Below the pieces are notes generated by a model. It did no database searches and was not told the origin of the DNA. It worked only from the letters and a program-made list of their open reading frames with translations. DNA of 64,000 bases from Hydrogenovibrio sp. 3SP14C1 (GTDB lineage: Bacteria; Pseudomonadota; Gammaproteobacteria; Thiomicrospirales; Thiomicrospiraceae). Positions 1 through 8,729 of the stretch are shown piece by piece (position 1 is the stretch's first letter; each line of letters opens with the position of its first letter). The stretch is from positions 151,713-215,712 of the forward strand of contig NZ_JARTLM010000004.1 of the NCBI RefSeq assembly GCF_029625905.1. The letters are read 5' to 3'. The translations under genes and the position numbers were made by a program.

Positions 1-10
1 CCAACGACAT
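1..10 (-). CDS. Start of the next Tad-locus gene (partial)
   Basis: Only the first three codons (ATG TCG TTG) lie inside the window. An AAGGAG ribosome binding site at 17-22, overlapping the tadD stop codon, stands 6 bases before this ATG, so translation here is credible. The position straight after tadD suggests another Tad gene, for example a TadE/TadG-type pseudopilin, but no sequence is available to identify it. Confidence 0.5.
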
Positions 11-20
11 ACCTGACTCC

Positions 21-647
21 TTAGTTTGTCTGATCTGTTTGAATTGATTGAATCAATTTCAAATTATTCCGCGCTTTTTCATTCAAAGGATCTAACTTAA
101 GCGCTCTTAAAAAATAGCTTTGTGCTTTGTCAAAATCCTTTTGTAATAAAGCACTAAACCCCAAGTTATTTAACGCAATCACTGTGACGGTCTGAGAACC
201 TGTTCTATCCAGCCAGGCCTGGTAAATTTTATCGGCCTCCACATAGTTTTCGTTCAACAAAGCATATCGAGCATATTTTTGCTCATCCTGTATGGTTTTA
301 TAAGGATTTTTAAGGGTCTGCTGACTTGAAATAAAAGCCATTTCCAAGTTTCCCTGTTTCTCATAATAGGTACTTAATAATCGATAGATTCGAATGTCTT
401 CAGGCTTAAATTGCTTCAGTTTTTTCAATAAAGAATAGGCTTTTGCATAATGTTCTTGTTCAATCTTCATTCGTGCAAGATCTAATGCAAATTCATACTC
501 ATCTTCTTCTGTTAAATCCTTGGCCAAAGGCTTCACTTCTTCCATCGGCACAGACGATTTCGGCTTACCTGACAGTTTTTTTGGCTCTGAAGAGCAGCCA
601 CTCAACAAAAACAAAAATGCAGCCATTAGTATCAAATATTTGTTCAT
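21..647 (-). CDS. tadD: TadD-like TPR lipoprotein of the Flp pilus
   Basis: A 208-residue protein whose N-terminus carries a lipoprotein signal with lipobox LSGC (lipid-attachment Cys at about residue 18), followed by tetratricopeptide-type helix pairs near residues 50-110 and 155-190. TadD proteins are TPR lipoproteins, thought to be pilotins that help assemble the outer-membrane secretin. The ATG at 647 is preferred over a TTG three bases upstream because it overlaps the tadC stop by one base (TGATG), implying coupled translation. A CCAGGCCTGG palindrome lies inside the gene at 213-222 and encodes part of a Tyr-Gln-Ala-Trp stretch. It is the ninth gene of the minus-strand pilus operon. Confidence 0.8.
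   Translation of the reverse strand: MNKYLILMAAFLFLLSGCSSEPKKLSGKPKSSVPMEEVKPLAKDLTEEDEYEFALDLARMKIEQEHYAKAYSLLKKLKQFKPEDIRIYRLLSTYYEKQGNLEMAFISSQQTLKNPYKTIQDEQKYARYALLNENYVEADKIYQAWLDRTGSQTVTVIALNNLGFSALLQKDFDKAQSYFLRALKLDPLNEKARNNLKLIQSIQTDQTN
213..222. repeat. CCAGGCCTGG palindrome, copy 1
   Basis: Perfect 10-base palindrome within tadD, followed by the T-rich flank TAAATTTT. Confidence 0.85.
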
Positions 648-1537
648 CAAAAATTTCTTCCAAGCATCACAATTTGCTCTCCCAGCATCAACATAAAATA
701 CGGGAGCATTAAAAAGGGTAAAATTACGATTGCCATCTTAGCAGATGCTTTCGCTGCTTTCTCCTCCATCACATTCTCGCGTTTTTTATACATTCGCCGG
801 GAAAATTCATTCAGCGCCGTTGAAATCGGGCTCCCCAATTTTTCGTTTTGAATCAGCATTTGCACCAAATCTTGAATGTCTTTTGAAGGATTACGCAAAG
901 CAAACTGTTTTAACGCTTCATGCCGCGGCACACCGATTTTAATTTGTTCTATCAAAAAATTAAATTCATAACAAATTTCAGGAAACGTACTTTCCAGTTC
1001 CTTTGAGACACGTTTTATAGCCTCTAAGTAACTGAGTCCGGCACTCATACAAATATTCGCCATATCCAGAAAATCAGGCAACGCAATATTCACTTTATTC
1101 AATCGGTGATTTCCCCAAAAAATCAAAATACGTTCCGGCAAAAGCAAAAATGCCAGAGGCACCAGAATGGCAGCCAAAGGGCTGATTTGAAACCAGCTCC
1201 ACAGCATCAGCATCACAACTAAAGAACTCAACACCAATGCGTATTTGATAAAAAAGTAGGCGCCGAGATGATGCTCTTCTCGAAAGCCGGCATTCATTAA
1301 AAATTGGCGGTTTGCGTTAATCTCTTTTTCATTTTTAGGCCCAATAAAAGCACCCAAGGCACACCAGTGACACGTTTTCTGACGATTCACACTGGCTTGA
1401 TATTGATTGACAAGCCCGACCCGCAGTTTAAGATATTCGATATCTTCTTGTGCTTGCTGGCTTTTTTTAAACGTTTTCACCACCAATAACGTGGACGTAA
1501 AAAACAAAATCGCGACGGAGAATAACACCCACACCAT
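647..1537 (-). CDS. tadC: Tad pilus inner-membrane platform protein TadC
   Basis: A 296-residue protein with an N-terminal membrane segment (residues 1-20), a paired hydrophobic region near 100-135, a soluble type II secretion F-type domain and a C-terminal membrane segment near 268-290. TadB and TadC are paired GspF-like proteins that form the inner-membrane platform on which the CpaF ATPase drives Flp pilus polymerisation. The ATG at 1537 overlaps the tadB stop (TAATG), so the two are probably translationally coupled. Length fits the family. Confidence 0.85.
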   Translation of the reverse strand: MVWVLFSVAILFFTSTLLVVKTFKKSQQAQEDIEYLKLRVGLVNQYQASVNRQKTCHWCALGAFIGPKNEKEINANRQFLMNAGFREEHHLGAYFFIKYALVLSSLVVMLMLWSWFQISPLAAILVPLAFLLLPERILIFWGNHRLNKVNIALPDFLDMANICMSAGLSYLEAIKRVSKELESTFPEICYEFNFLIEQIKIGVPRHEALKQFALRNPSKDIQDLVQMLIQNEKLGSPISTALNEFSRRMYKKRENVMEEKAAKASAKMAIVILPFLMLPYFMLMLGEQIVMLGRNF

Positions 1538-2484
1538 TAAAATTTTATCCTTAACATTGATTTCAAAATAAACGCACCGGAAATCATTAAACCAAGCGAA
1601 ATAATCAAAATATTCTGCCCCGTGGGATCATTTAAGAAAAAAGCCATCGAATCAGGATCAAAAAAGTACTTATAGCCTAAATATCCTAGAGGGGCTAGCC
1701 CCAAAAAAATCGCGGTAAATCTTGATTCTGCGGTCAACGTTTTTAACTTTGCTTGAAACATTTCACGCCGACGCATCAAGCGGGAAAGCTCTTCCAAAAT
1801 CGGTGCCAATTGCCCACCCGTTTCCCGTTGGATAATTAATGTCACGACAAAAAATTGTGCTTCTTGAATTTCAATTCGGGTCTGAAAATCACGCAAAATA
1901 TCTCTCATGCTGATTCCCAATGTTAATTGTCGATTCACTTCTTTCACTTCTTTCCCTAAAGGCGCTCTGAATTCTTCTGCAATCATACTCAAGGCACCAT
2001 CAATCCCATACCCTGATTGAAGTGCACGCACAATTGCATCCAACATCTCAGGAAACTGTTGCCGTAATCGATTTTGTCGCTGTTTCTTTTTAAACAGAAC
2101 AAAAAGCATTGGCAGCAACGGCAATATCATGGCAATGAAAGCCGTTTTACTGTCAAGTTGATTAAAGCGGGTGGAGAGTAAATATGCACTGAAAAAGAGT
2201 AACAAGGACTGCACCGCTAAAAGACGAATCACGATCTTGGTATCCTGTAAGCCCGCTTTTTTGAGCAGAGACGCCGCCCAACGAAGTAAGGAATCTTTTT
2301 GCTGGGTTGCACGGTGTGCCGCTCGGAAATTTTGTTTTTGGCTTGCTTCAATCCCCACACGCTGCATTAAACTTTCCAAGACTTCTTTCTTATGTCGATT
2401 TTCTTTGAGGTAAAACCCCACCGCCAATACAATGAAAGGCATAATAATCGCCAGCATCACAATCAAAAAGCCACCATCCAACAC
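1537..2484 (-). CDS. tadB: Tad pilus inner-membrane platform protein TadB
   Basis: About 315 residues: an N-terminal membrane segment, a further hydrophobic pair near residues 85-130, the GspF-type cytoplasmic domain (with a stretch like QRETGGQLAPILEELS typical of TadB) and two C-terminal membrane segments. It pairs with TadC as the pilus assembly platform. I chose the GTG at 2484 because an AGAGG ribosome binding site lies 9 bases upstream and it starts just after the cpaF stop. The alternative TTG at 2505 gives a seven-residue longer, Lys-rich N-terminus but has no visible ribosome binding site. Confidence 0.83.
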   Translation of the reverse strand: MLDGGFLIVMLAIIMPFIVLAVGFYLKENRHKKEVLESLMQRVGIEASQKQNFRAAHRATQQKDSLLRWAASLLKKAGLQDTKIVIRLLAVQSLLLFFSAYLLSTRFNQLDSKTAFIAMILPLLPMLFVLFKKKQRQNRLRQQFPEMLDAIVRALQSGYGIDGALSMIAEEFRAPLGKEVKEVNRQLTLGISMRDILRDFQTRIEIQEAQFFVVTLIIQRETGGQLAPILEELSRLMRRREMFQAKLKTLTAESRFTAIFLGLAPLGYLGYKYFFDPDSMAFFLNDPTGQNILIISLGLMISGAFILKSMLRIKF

Positions 2485-2485
2485 G

Positions 2486-3883
2486 TTAAGAAACCTCTTT
2501 TTCAAAGTTAAACAAATCTTCTGGTAACACCATGCCTGCTGACTCGCATTTTTTACCGCAACTTGGTCTTAAGCCTGATGATTTGAAAACGCCATATTGA
2601 CGCCCTGTGGCTACATCCACCTTATTATCAAACCGATAAATTTCCTGCAGTACCACATTTTCTTCTTCAATACCGACCACTTCAGTAATGGATTCAACGC
2701 GTCTTTTACCCTCTCGACCACGGTTTACGTAAATAATAATGTCAATCGCACTGGCAATTTGTTTTCGAATCGACGCGGCTGGGATATCGACCCCGGATAA
2801 ATTAATCATCAATTCTAAACGCGAAATACAGTCTCTTGGGCTGTTGGCATGCAACGTGGCTAAGGAGCCGTCATGCCCGGTATTCATCGCTTGAAGCATA
2901 TCTAATACTTCTCCGCCACGGACTTCCCCCAGAATAATTCTGTCTGGGCGCATTCTGAGTGCATTTTTTAACAGTTCGCGCTGCGTCAATTCGCCTTGCC
3001 CTTCCGCATTGGCAGGCCGGGTTTCAAGCCTAACCACATGCGACTGTTGCATTCTCAACTCGGCACTGTCTTCAATCGTGACCACACGTTCATCTTCCGG
3101 GATCAACCCCGAGAGCATATTCAATGTGGTGGTTTTCCCGGAACCGGTACCGCCACACACCAAGATATTCAATCCGGATTTCACGCCATAATTCAAAAAT
3201 TCATACATTTGCTCGGTCATCGAACCATAGGCAATCATATCTTTCGGACGCAGGTGCTGCTCGGGAAAACGTCGAATGGAAACACTAATGCCATCCACCG
3301 CTAAAGGGGGAATAATAATGTTAATTCGAGAACCATCAGGTAGCCGGGCATCGACTAATGGAGACGATTCATCAACACGGCGTCCCGTGCTGTAAAGCAT
3401 ACGATCGACTTTATTACGTAAGTGTTCTTCACTGATAAAAGAGACATCGGTCAGCTCAAGCTTTCCTTGACGTTCAACATAAATTTGATGATAGCCATTA
3501 ATCAAAATATCTGAGACACTCGGATCCGCCATTAAAGGCTCTATCGGTCCCAGACCATAAATTTCATCCAATAGTTCTAAACTAAGTTGTCGAACTTCAA
3601 TATCCGTTAATGGATACCCTATATCGCCTGCCACTTCACGTACCAGCTCTTCCAACCTTGGACGCAGTTCTTTTCGAGTTTCTTGGCTGTCGGCTTCGTA
3701 AAAAGCATCGTCTTCAGCCGCTTTCTTCTGACAACGGTTTTTAATCTCTAAAAAAGAAGTGTTTTGCGCTGGCTTGGTCTCCACTTCGACCGTTGATTTT
3801 TCTGAAGCCTGCTGTTTTTTTTCAATTTTTTCAGCAACATGTCGTTGCTGTTCAACTTTTCTAAGTCGCTCTCGAATTCCCAT
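2486..3883 (-). CDS. cpaF: Tad pilus secretion ATPase CpaF/TadA
   Basis: A 465-residue type II/IV secretion ATPase. The first 80 residues are charged and probably coiled-coil. An N-terminal domain with the motif SDILINGYHQIYVE (about 124-137) precedes a RecA-like core with Walker A GGTGSGKTTT at 244-253, an acidic Asp box (VVTIEDSAEL), Walker B in DRIILGEVRGGE, and the His box in GSLATLHANSP. It is expected to hydrolyse ATP at the cytoplasmic face to power Flp pilus assembly through TadB/TadC. The C-terminal tail has two cysteine-containing stretches (SCGKKCES), which is unusual; a role in metal or redox binding is only a guess. Sixteen bases separate it from cpaE. Confidence 0.93.
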   Translation of the reverse strand: MGIRERLRKVEQQRHVAEKIEKKQQASEKSTVEVETKPAQNTSFLEIKNRCQKKAAEDDAFYEADSQETRKELRPRLEELVREVAGDIGYPLTDIEVRQLSLELLDEIYGLGPIEPLMADPSVSDILINGYHQIYVERQGKLELTDVSFISEEHLRNKVDRMLYSTGRRVDESSPLVDARLPDGSRINIIIPPLAVDGISVSIRRFPEQHLRPKDMIAYGSMTEQMYEFLNYGVKSGLNILVCGGTGSGKTTTLNMLSGLIPEDERVVTIEDSAELRMQQSHVVRLETRPANAEGQGELTQRELLKNALRMRPDRIILGEVRGGEVLDMLQAMNTGHDGSLATLHANSPRDCISRLELMINLSGVDIPAASIRKQIASAIDIIIYVNRGREGKRRVESITEVVGIEEENVVLQEIYRFDNKVDVATGRQYGVFKSSGLRPSCGKKCESAGMVLPEDLFNFEKEVS

Positions 3884-3899
3884 GACCTATCTACCTTAT

Positions 3900-5144
3900 T
3901 TAAGCGGTTTTTGCCTCTGTTGGCTTCACTTTTTTGAGTAACTTAGCCAGAACTCTTTGACACTCGTGTATAAACTGAAAAGCGGGTTTTTGAGGTTGCG
4001 TCGAAACAGGCTCTATTTGAAAGCTGCCATTATGCAGCATATTGGCAATGGCATTCAGTTGTTGATTCACTTTGGCATCCGGCGAAAAGGCTTTCAACAA
4101 TTGACCTTCTTTCAAAGAACCATTAAAACTTTGATAATCGTTATAAACACGAACGGTTCGATCGACATCCATGACACCAATGACTTCTTCCATCATTTCA
4201 TCCTGGTTGGAGTGATCTCGGTTAATAATCAACTTCAACGATTCTTTTAAATACCCCAGCCGTTGAGTGAGTTTAATCACAGTGTTAACCGCTCTTAAAG
4301 ACGACAAAGAAGGTTCTGCCACCAAAACAATATTATCCGATTCATCCAAACAGCTTAAGGTCACATCCGACAAATCTGACGAACAATCAATCACCACATG
4401 GTCAAAGTACTTTCTAAGCGATTGAATAATGGTTTTGATTAGGTCAGCGTTCAGGTTGTCCAGTTCTCCCATTTCAGACGGTAACGACAGTAAATACAAC
4501 CCCGATTGATGCTGTGATAACGATTTATAAATCAAGTTCTCATCAAAACGGTTCAAGTTATACACAAAATCCGTCAAGGTATATAAACGTTCTCCTTCCA
4601 TGTTCAAGTACAAAGAAGTGTCGCCTAACGGCATATTCAAATCAACCAGCACCGTTCTGTTTTCTGTCATGTCTGAAAGCTCAGAAGCAATATTAGTGGC
4701 CAGAGCGGTACAGCCAACGCCGCCTTTTAAACTGAAAAAGGAAGAGACATTGCCGTTTTTTCCTTTTCGGCGTCGATCCTGCATATGCAAGATCGACAAA
4801 ATATGAAACACTTCATTGGGGCATTCAATAAATCCTTGAACCCCTTGATGGTTAGCTTCGATAATAAAGTCGGCATCTTTCTTTTTTAACAACACATACA
4901 GGTTCACACCTTTCGACAAGGTAAGGATCTGATTGATCTGTTCCAGAGTTTGGTTAACTTCGCCATCAAATTCCATTAGCACCAAGTCAATGTCATCCGG
5001 CCAAATATGTGGAATCTCATTCATTTCTTCAAGTTCATATTTAGAAACGACCGAAACTCTGACTGCTTCCAGTAAATCTTGATCTTGACCTATATAGACT
5101 GCATGCTTTAAAGCCATTGATGCTGAATTAATCTGCTGGTTCAT
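3900..5144 (-). CDS. cpaE: Pilus polar-localisation ATPase CpaE/TadZ
   Basis: A 414-residue MinD/ParA-like protein. Residues 12-125 resemble a degenerate receiver-type domain, as in TadZ proteins, and residues 133-390 form the ATPase domain with the deviant Walker A KGGVGCTA at 140-147, VLVDLNMPLGDTSLYL as the A' region, and VVIDCSSDLSD as Walker B. TadZ proteins mark the pole or assembly site and recruit other Tad components. The Cys in the P-loop replaces the usual Lys/Gly-Thr pattern, which is common in CpaE. The start ATG overlaps the cpaC stop by four bases (ATGA), which argues for this start and for coupling. Confidence 0.87.
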   Translation of the reverse strand: MNQQINSASMALKHAVYIGQDQDLLEAVRVSVVSKYELEEMNEIPHIWPDDIDLVLMEFDGEVNQTLEQINQILTLSKGVNLYVLLKKKDADFIIEANHQGVQGFIECPNEVFHILSILHMQDRRRKGKNGNVSSFFSLKGGVGCTALATNIASELSDMTENRTVLVDLNMPLGDTSLYLNMEGERLYTLTDFVYNLNRFDENLIYKSLSQHQSGLYLLSLPSEMGELDNLNADLIKTIIQSLRKYFDHVVIDCSSDLSDVTLSCLDESDNIVLVAEPSLSSLRAVNTVIKLTQRLGYLKESLKLIINRDHSNQDEMMEEVIGVMDVDRTVRVYNDYQSFNGSLKEGQLLKAFSPDAKVNQQLNAIANMLHNGSFQIEPVSTQPQKPAFQFIHECQRVLAKLLKKVKPTEAKTA

Positions 5145-6751
5145 TCAACGGTCTCCAAGCCAATTTTAACATTCGATTCTGGCAACGCACTTTGACCTTC
5201 AGGTAAGACTTCTGCCACTTTTCCTAAGAAAAATGCATCCATATTGCTCGGTCTTTTTAAGTTTTCACCTGGCAAAGTCACTTTTTTACCGGCCTCAACA
5301 GGCGACACAAAGGTCGGAGTGACCATAATCGCCAGCTCGGATTTGTCATGTACATAAGAAGAAGAACGGAACAAAGCACCTAAAATAGGAATGTCTCCCA
5401 ATACTGGAACCTTACTGATTTGCGAGCGAATACTGTCTTGTAATAACCCCCCAATAATAAAACTTTGTCCAGGTGCCAATGTAACAGTGGTGGCGGTTTT
5501 ACGTGTACGGAAACTGGGAATAACGATGCTGCCGCTTTGCGTTCCATTCGCGGTATCAATATCACTCACTTCCGGTTCCACCGTCATCTGAATATCGCCC
5601 GATTCGGTCACAATGGGACTGAAACGGAGTCTAACGCCATATTCTTTATAGGACACTGTGATAGTATTTTCATTTTGAGAAACTGGAATAGCAACTTCGC
5701 CCCCGACTAGAAAGGTAGCCGTTTCACCAGACTGAACAATCAGCTCTGGCTTGGCTAACACGCGCGCTAGGTTATGCCCTTCCAACAAGGACAACACCCC
5801 AAAAATACTACCGTTTTCCGGATTAAATCCGAGTTGAAAAGCATCAGGATGAGGAAAAGCTATCCCTGCGGTGACATTACTTGTTGTGGTTACCGAACCA
5901 TCAGCATTGGTAGTCATACTCCCCGCTCCAGGATTATTATTTAAGCTAAATAATGCTTGAGTTCCTAGGTTTCCCGGGGGGAAAATACCGAAACGATCTT
6001 TTTTATCCCGAATCGCCACCCCGCTTTTAAACGGATTGCCTTTGACCACTTCAGCGACTCTGACTGACAGTTTAATCTGACTTTTCCCGGTGACATCAAT
6101 CATATTGACCACGCTCAACCCTAAAGCTGAAATCACCGATTGAATCCGCTTTTTGCGTGCTTTATTTGGCACTTCTCCGGTCAGTAAAACCATATAGTTT
6201 CCAGCCACCGGTTTAATATTTAAACTGCCTGCTTTTTGGGTTTCCTGTTGGATATCTTTAGCGTTACCTTTCGCCTTGATAGTAGAGTCATTGTCAATTT
6301 GATTACCCACATTATCCAGCTCTCGACGCACAGAAGAACCGGATTCAATCCAAATATTCTTTAACACAAAGCTGACTTTCTTATCTGGATCTAGTTGACG
6401 AATGAGCGTGGCAACGGTTTGCTCAATTTCTTCACGTCGTGAGGCATCTGGCGCCACCTTTAAAACAATATGACGCCCAACCTGATTCGGCGCCCGTTTA
6501 TACCAAATAATTAATTCAGTTTTACCTGCCTGTTTCCCGCTGACTAAAAGCTCTTTACTATTTAAAACCTTTAGGCTTGCCAAGTCAGGATTTGCTACCA
6601 ACGCTCTTTTAATCGGATAATCAAACTTTACGATCTGACTTTCAGTTGCCATTAAATGATAAACCGGTAACGGAGCGGCTTTTAAAAAGCCAGGGAATAT
6701 CAGTACACTCAGGATAATGAACCGAATTAAAATTTTATGAGAAAGTTTCAT
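5141..6751 (-). CDS. cpaC: Tad pilus outer-membrane secretin CpaC/RcpA
   Basis: A 536-residue secretin precursor. A Sec-type signal peptide covers about residues 1-26, followed by a pilus/BON-like N-domain (residues 35-100), a linker, a second periplasmic N-domain around 185-230 and the secretin domain from about 300 to 480 with the conserved ending PGQSFIIGGLLQ...KVPVLGDIPILGALFRS. It should form the gated outer-membrane channel through which the Flp pilus exits. Residues 270-300 are Gly/Asn/Thr-rich, probably a flexible loop. Overlaps both neighbours by four bases. Confidence 0.92.
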   Translation of the reverse strand: MKLSHKILIRFIILSVLIFPGFLKAAPLPVYHLMATESQIVKFDYPIKRALVANPDLASLKVLNSKELLVSGKQAGKTELIIWYKRAPNQVGRHIVLKVAPDASRREEIEQTVATLIRQLDPDKKVSFVLKNIWIESGSSVRRELDNVGNQIDNDSTIKAKGNAKDIQQETQKAGSLNIKPVAGNYMVLLTGEVPNKARKKRIQSVISALGLSVVNMIDVTGKSQIKLSVRVAEVVKGNPFKSGVAIRDKKDRFGIFPPGNLGTQALFSLNNNPGAGSMTTNADGSVTTTSNVTAGIAFPHPDAFQLGFNPENGSIFGVLSLLEGHNLARVLAKPELIVQSGETATFLVGGEVAIPVSQNENTITVSYKEYGVRLRFSPIVTESGDIQMTVEPEVSDIDTANGTQSGSIVIPSFRTRKTATTVTLAPGQSFIIGGLLQDSIRSQISKVPVLGDIPILGALFRSSSYVHDKSELAIMVTPTFVSPVEAGKKVTLPGENLKRPSNMDAFFLGKVAEVLPEGQSALPESNVKIGLETVE

Positions 6752-7632
6752 CGCGTAATTACCTCTTGTACATTACCGCCTTGCATGAGTTCGATTACGT
6801 CACGCTTTTTCTTGGGTTTATATTTAGGGGGTCTTCGTTGACCTTTTTCCATGACTTTCAAGTTGGCTCCTTTGGTTTCAACCAGCTCGGTATCTGCCGA
6901 ATTTCTTAGCAGCAAGTGAATCGCGCCGACATTCATCGCCAAAGCGAGCTTTTCAGCCTGATTGGTATCGACATCCAGCGCTATCATGGATTTTTGATTC
7001 CTGTTTGATTTTGAAAATGTATTATCACTGTCATCAGATTCCGACGCGTTACCTCGCATCTGATTCTCAATTCCGATAGAAAGGACCGAAATATTTTGTA
7101 GGATGGTTCGACTGACCATACGTTTGCTGTCGGCACTTTCAAACACGCTGATAATATCAACATGGTCTCCTGGACTGATAATCCCTAACAACCCAGTCCC
7201 CGGATCAATCGGCAAACGAATGGCACGCCGCTTTTCATCCAACAATGCCTCAACACTCTGGGCACGACTTTGTGACTCTGATTTCAGCTTTTTAGCCAAA
7301 ATCCATTCACCCGCATAAATATTTTGATGGGCGACATGACCGACTGCATTTTGAGGGTTAACAATCACCCCCTTCACAACCAACCCTTCCATTGGTACAT
7401 TGAGCACTTTCACATCATCAGCTTCTATTTGCTCTCCTCGATAGATATCTCGACTGGCGACGACAATGGAATGTAATTCCGGTTTTTCAACAACGGTAAT
7501 GGTTTTGGTGCCGGCATTGGCTTCGGCTTCTGCAACTCGATTTTGTACATAGCCGTACACAAGTACAATGGCCAGAATTGCTGAAAGCGCAGCAATGCCG
7601 TAAACCACCCAATCACTGGTTTTAAGTTTCAT
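6748..7632 (-). CDS. cpaB: Flp pilus assembly protein CpaB/RcpC
   Basis: A protein of about 294 residues with one N-terminal membrane segment, then a SAF-type domain (around residues 50-115, starting SIVVASRDIYRGEQIEADDV) and an RcpC/CpaB C-terminal region. CpaB proteins are periplasmic partners of the secretin and may bind peptidoglycan or glycans. The ATG at 7632 is chosen because GAGG sits 6 bases upstream; a longer reading frame to 7671 would overlap nothing and would place 13 unlikely residues before the membrane helix. The C-terminus is strongly basic (KYKPKKKRD). Confidence 0.85.
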   Translation of the reverse strand: MKLKTSDWVVYGIAALSAILAIVLVYGYVQNRVAEAEANAGTKTITVVEKPELHSIVVASRDIYRGEQIEADDVKVLNVPMEGLVVKGVIVNPQNAVGHVAHQNIYAGEWILAKKLKSESQSRAQSVEALLDEKRRAIRLPIDPGTGLLGIISPGDHVDIISVFESADSKRMVSRTILQNISVLSIGIENQMRGNASESDDSDNTFSKSNRNQKSMIALDVDTNQAEKLALAMNVGAIHLLLRNSADTELVETKGANLKVMEKGQRRPPKYKPKKKRDVIELMQGGNVQEVITR

Positions 7633-7664
7633 ATTTTTCCTCAGAGAAAAAAGGGTAGGGCGTC

Positions 7665-8147
7665 TTAACAACTAAACCCGAGCGTGACAATCGTATTGGA
7701 CTTTACTGGAAAGGATTGTGCCATTGCCTCAGGCAACACCAAGGTTTTAGATGGAAAAGAAATGTTCACCACATAGACCAACAAGCCTGAGACGGTTTGC
7801 TCTGTCCAGTTCAAATCAAACCCATCGGGTATATTACCGGCACCCCCAACTTGGCTGTTTTGAATATTTGTATTCAGCAAGGTTTGTATTGCCGCTTGAT
7901 TTGGAACAACTTTATGATCCTGGCAGTTCACCAGAGGTGAATTATTTGTCACTCCTGAAGAAACCGCACTGGCTTCAAGCAATACTGCTTCGTTAACATT
8001 CGCCAAAACATCATTAGCCGAATAACAATCAGAAGCATAATTCACGGCTTCAACCGACAATAACGCGACAATCAACACCAGAGGCAACACATAGGCTGCC
8101 TCTAGCATGACTGCACCTTTTTGCTTTTCAAGCATTTCAGGAACCAT
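7665..8147 (-). CDS. tadE: TadE-like pseudopilin
   Basis: A 160-residue protein with a short charged leader, a prepilin-type cleavage site (KQKG before AVMLEAAY, Glu at +5) and one hydrophobic helix, followed by a periplasmic domain with four cysteines in the visible sequence that could form disulfides. TadE/TadG pseudopilins are minor components of Flp pilus machines and are processed by the TadV peptidase, which is not in this window. The leader ends in the same KQKGA as the Flp pilin next door. It lies 8 bases downstream of flp. No strong ribosome binding site precedes ATG 8147; ATG at 8135 is an alternative. Confidence 0.8.
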   Translation of the reverse strand: MVPEMLEKQKGAVMLEAAYVLPLVLIVALLSVEAVNYASDCYSANDVLANVNEAVLLEASAVSSGVTNNSPLVNCQDHKVVPNQAAIQTLLNTNIQNSQVGGAGNIPDGFDLNWTEQTVSGLLVYVVNISFPSKTLVLPEAMAQSFPVKSNTIVTLGFSC

Positions 8148-8155
8148 GTAATTAG

Positions 8156-8374
8156 TTAGGTGCCTGTTCCGCTAATTTTTGTCGACACAGCATCCAATTT
8201 TGTATTAATCGCGCTCGTAATCGATCCTGAATCCCCAAAATAGACCGTACCAATTCCAACAACGGCTGCTAAAATCAAAGCATACTCAATCAAGCTGGCG
8301 CCTTTTTGCTTTTTAAGCTTTTGTTCTGTTTTTTGCATTTCAATCATTTGGTGTAATTTTTTTTCATTTAACAT
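8156..8374 (-). CDS. flp: Flp-family type IVb prepilin
   Basis: A 72-residue prepilin: a 25-residue basic leader ends in KKQKG and is followed by ASLIEYALILAAVVGIG, which has the Flp signature Glu-Tyr at +5/+6 within the hydrophobic assembly helix. The mature pilin would be only about 47 residues with a Ser/Thr-rich tail (STKISGTGT). It is the major subunit of the Flp pilus and the first gene of the operon; a GGAG ribosome binding site lies just upstream. The leader is longer than usual for Flp pilins. Confidence 0.92.
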   Translation of the reverse strand: MLNEKKLHQMIEMQKTEQKLKKQKGASLIEYALILAAVVGIGTVYFGDSGSITSAINTKLDAVSTKISGTGT

Positions 8375-8400
8375 TTTGATTCTCCAATGTTATTTAACAG

Positions 8401-8415
8401 AGTTGCCATGCAACT
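8401..8415. promoter_or_regulatory. Inverted repeat upstream of flp
   Basis: AGTTGC-CAT-GCAACT is a perfect 6-base inverted repeat with a 3-base spacer, 27-41 bases before the flp start. Its size suits a dimeric repressor operator or a small leader hairpin. No regulator is identified. Confidence 0.3.
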
Positions 8416-8648
8416 GACAGGCGCTATTTAAACGTTATAGAAGACAACAATCAATTTATTTAATACGTTTTTATAAGTAAATCTTTTAATGTTTCGATAA
8501 ATAATTTTACTTAGCTTCTACACAACACAAAAAACATACCTAACACCTTGTTTTAAAAGAAAATAGTAAAACTTATCACACAATAAAACGCAGTAATATA
8601 AGAAAATAATAATAAAATGATTTACTTATTTGATTGGCGTTCAGACAC

Positions 8649-8671
8649 AAAAAAACCGACTGAAAAGTCGG
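8649..8671 (-). terminator. Rho-independent terminator of the HbpS-like gene
   Basis: Read on the minus strand: stem CCGACT / AGTCGG with loop TTTC, then seven T residues. It lies about 60 bases after the HbpS-like stop codon and before the pilus operon. Confidence 0.75.
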
Positions 8672-8682
8672 CTTTTAATCAA

Positions 8683-8706
8683 AAAATAACCAGGCCTGGT
8701 TATTTT
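8683..8706. repeat. CCAGGCCTGG palindrome, copy 2 (24-base perfect dyad)
   Basis: The core at 8690-8699 is extended to a perfect 24-base palindrome with A-rich left and T-rich right arms (half-site AAAATAACCAGG). It lies just after the HbpS-like stop codon, in front of the terminator, and could itself act as a terminator hairpin in either direction. Confidence 0.85.
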
Positions 8707-8729
8707 GGCCTGATGTTTGAATCCGAAAA

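Larger units (their letters stand above)
8375..8729. other. AT-rich intergenic region upstream of flp
   Basis: A 355-base stretch with no credible gene. It must contain the promoter of the pilus operon, but I could not pick out a convincing -35/-10 pair. It also holds a small inverted repeat close to flp (8401-8415), a terminator (8649-8671) and a 24-base palindrome (8683-8706), both belonging to the end of the HbpS-like gene. Confidence 0.6.
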
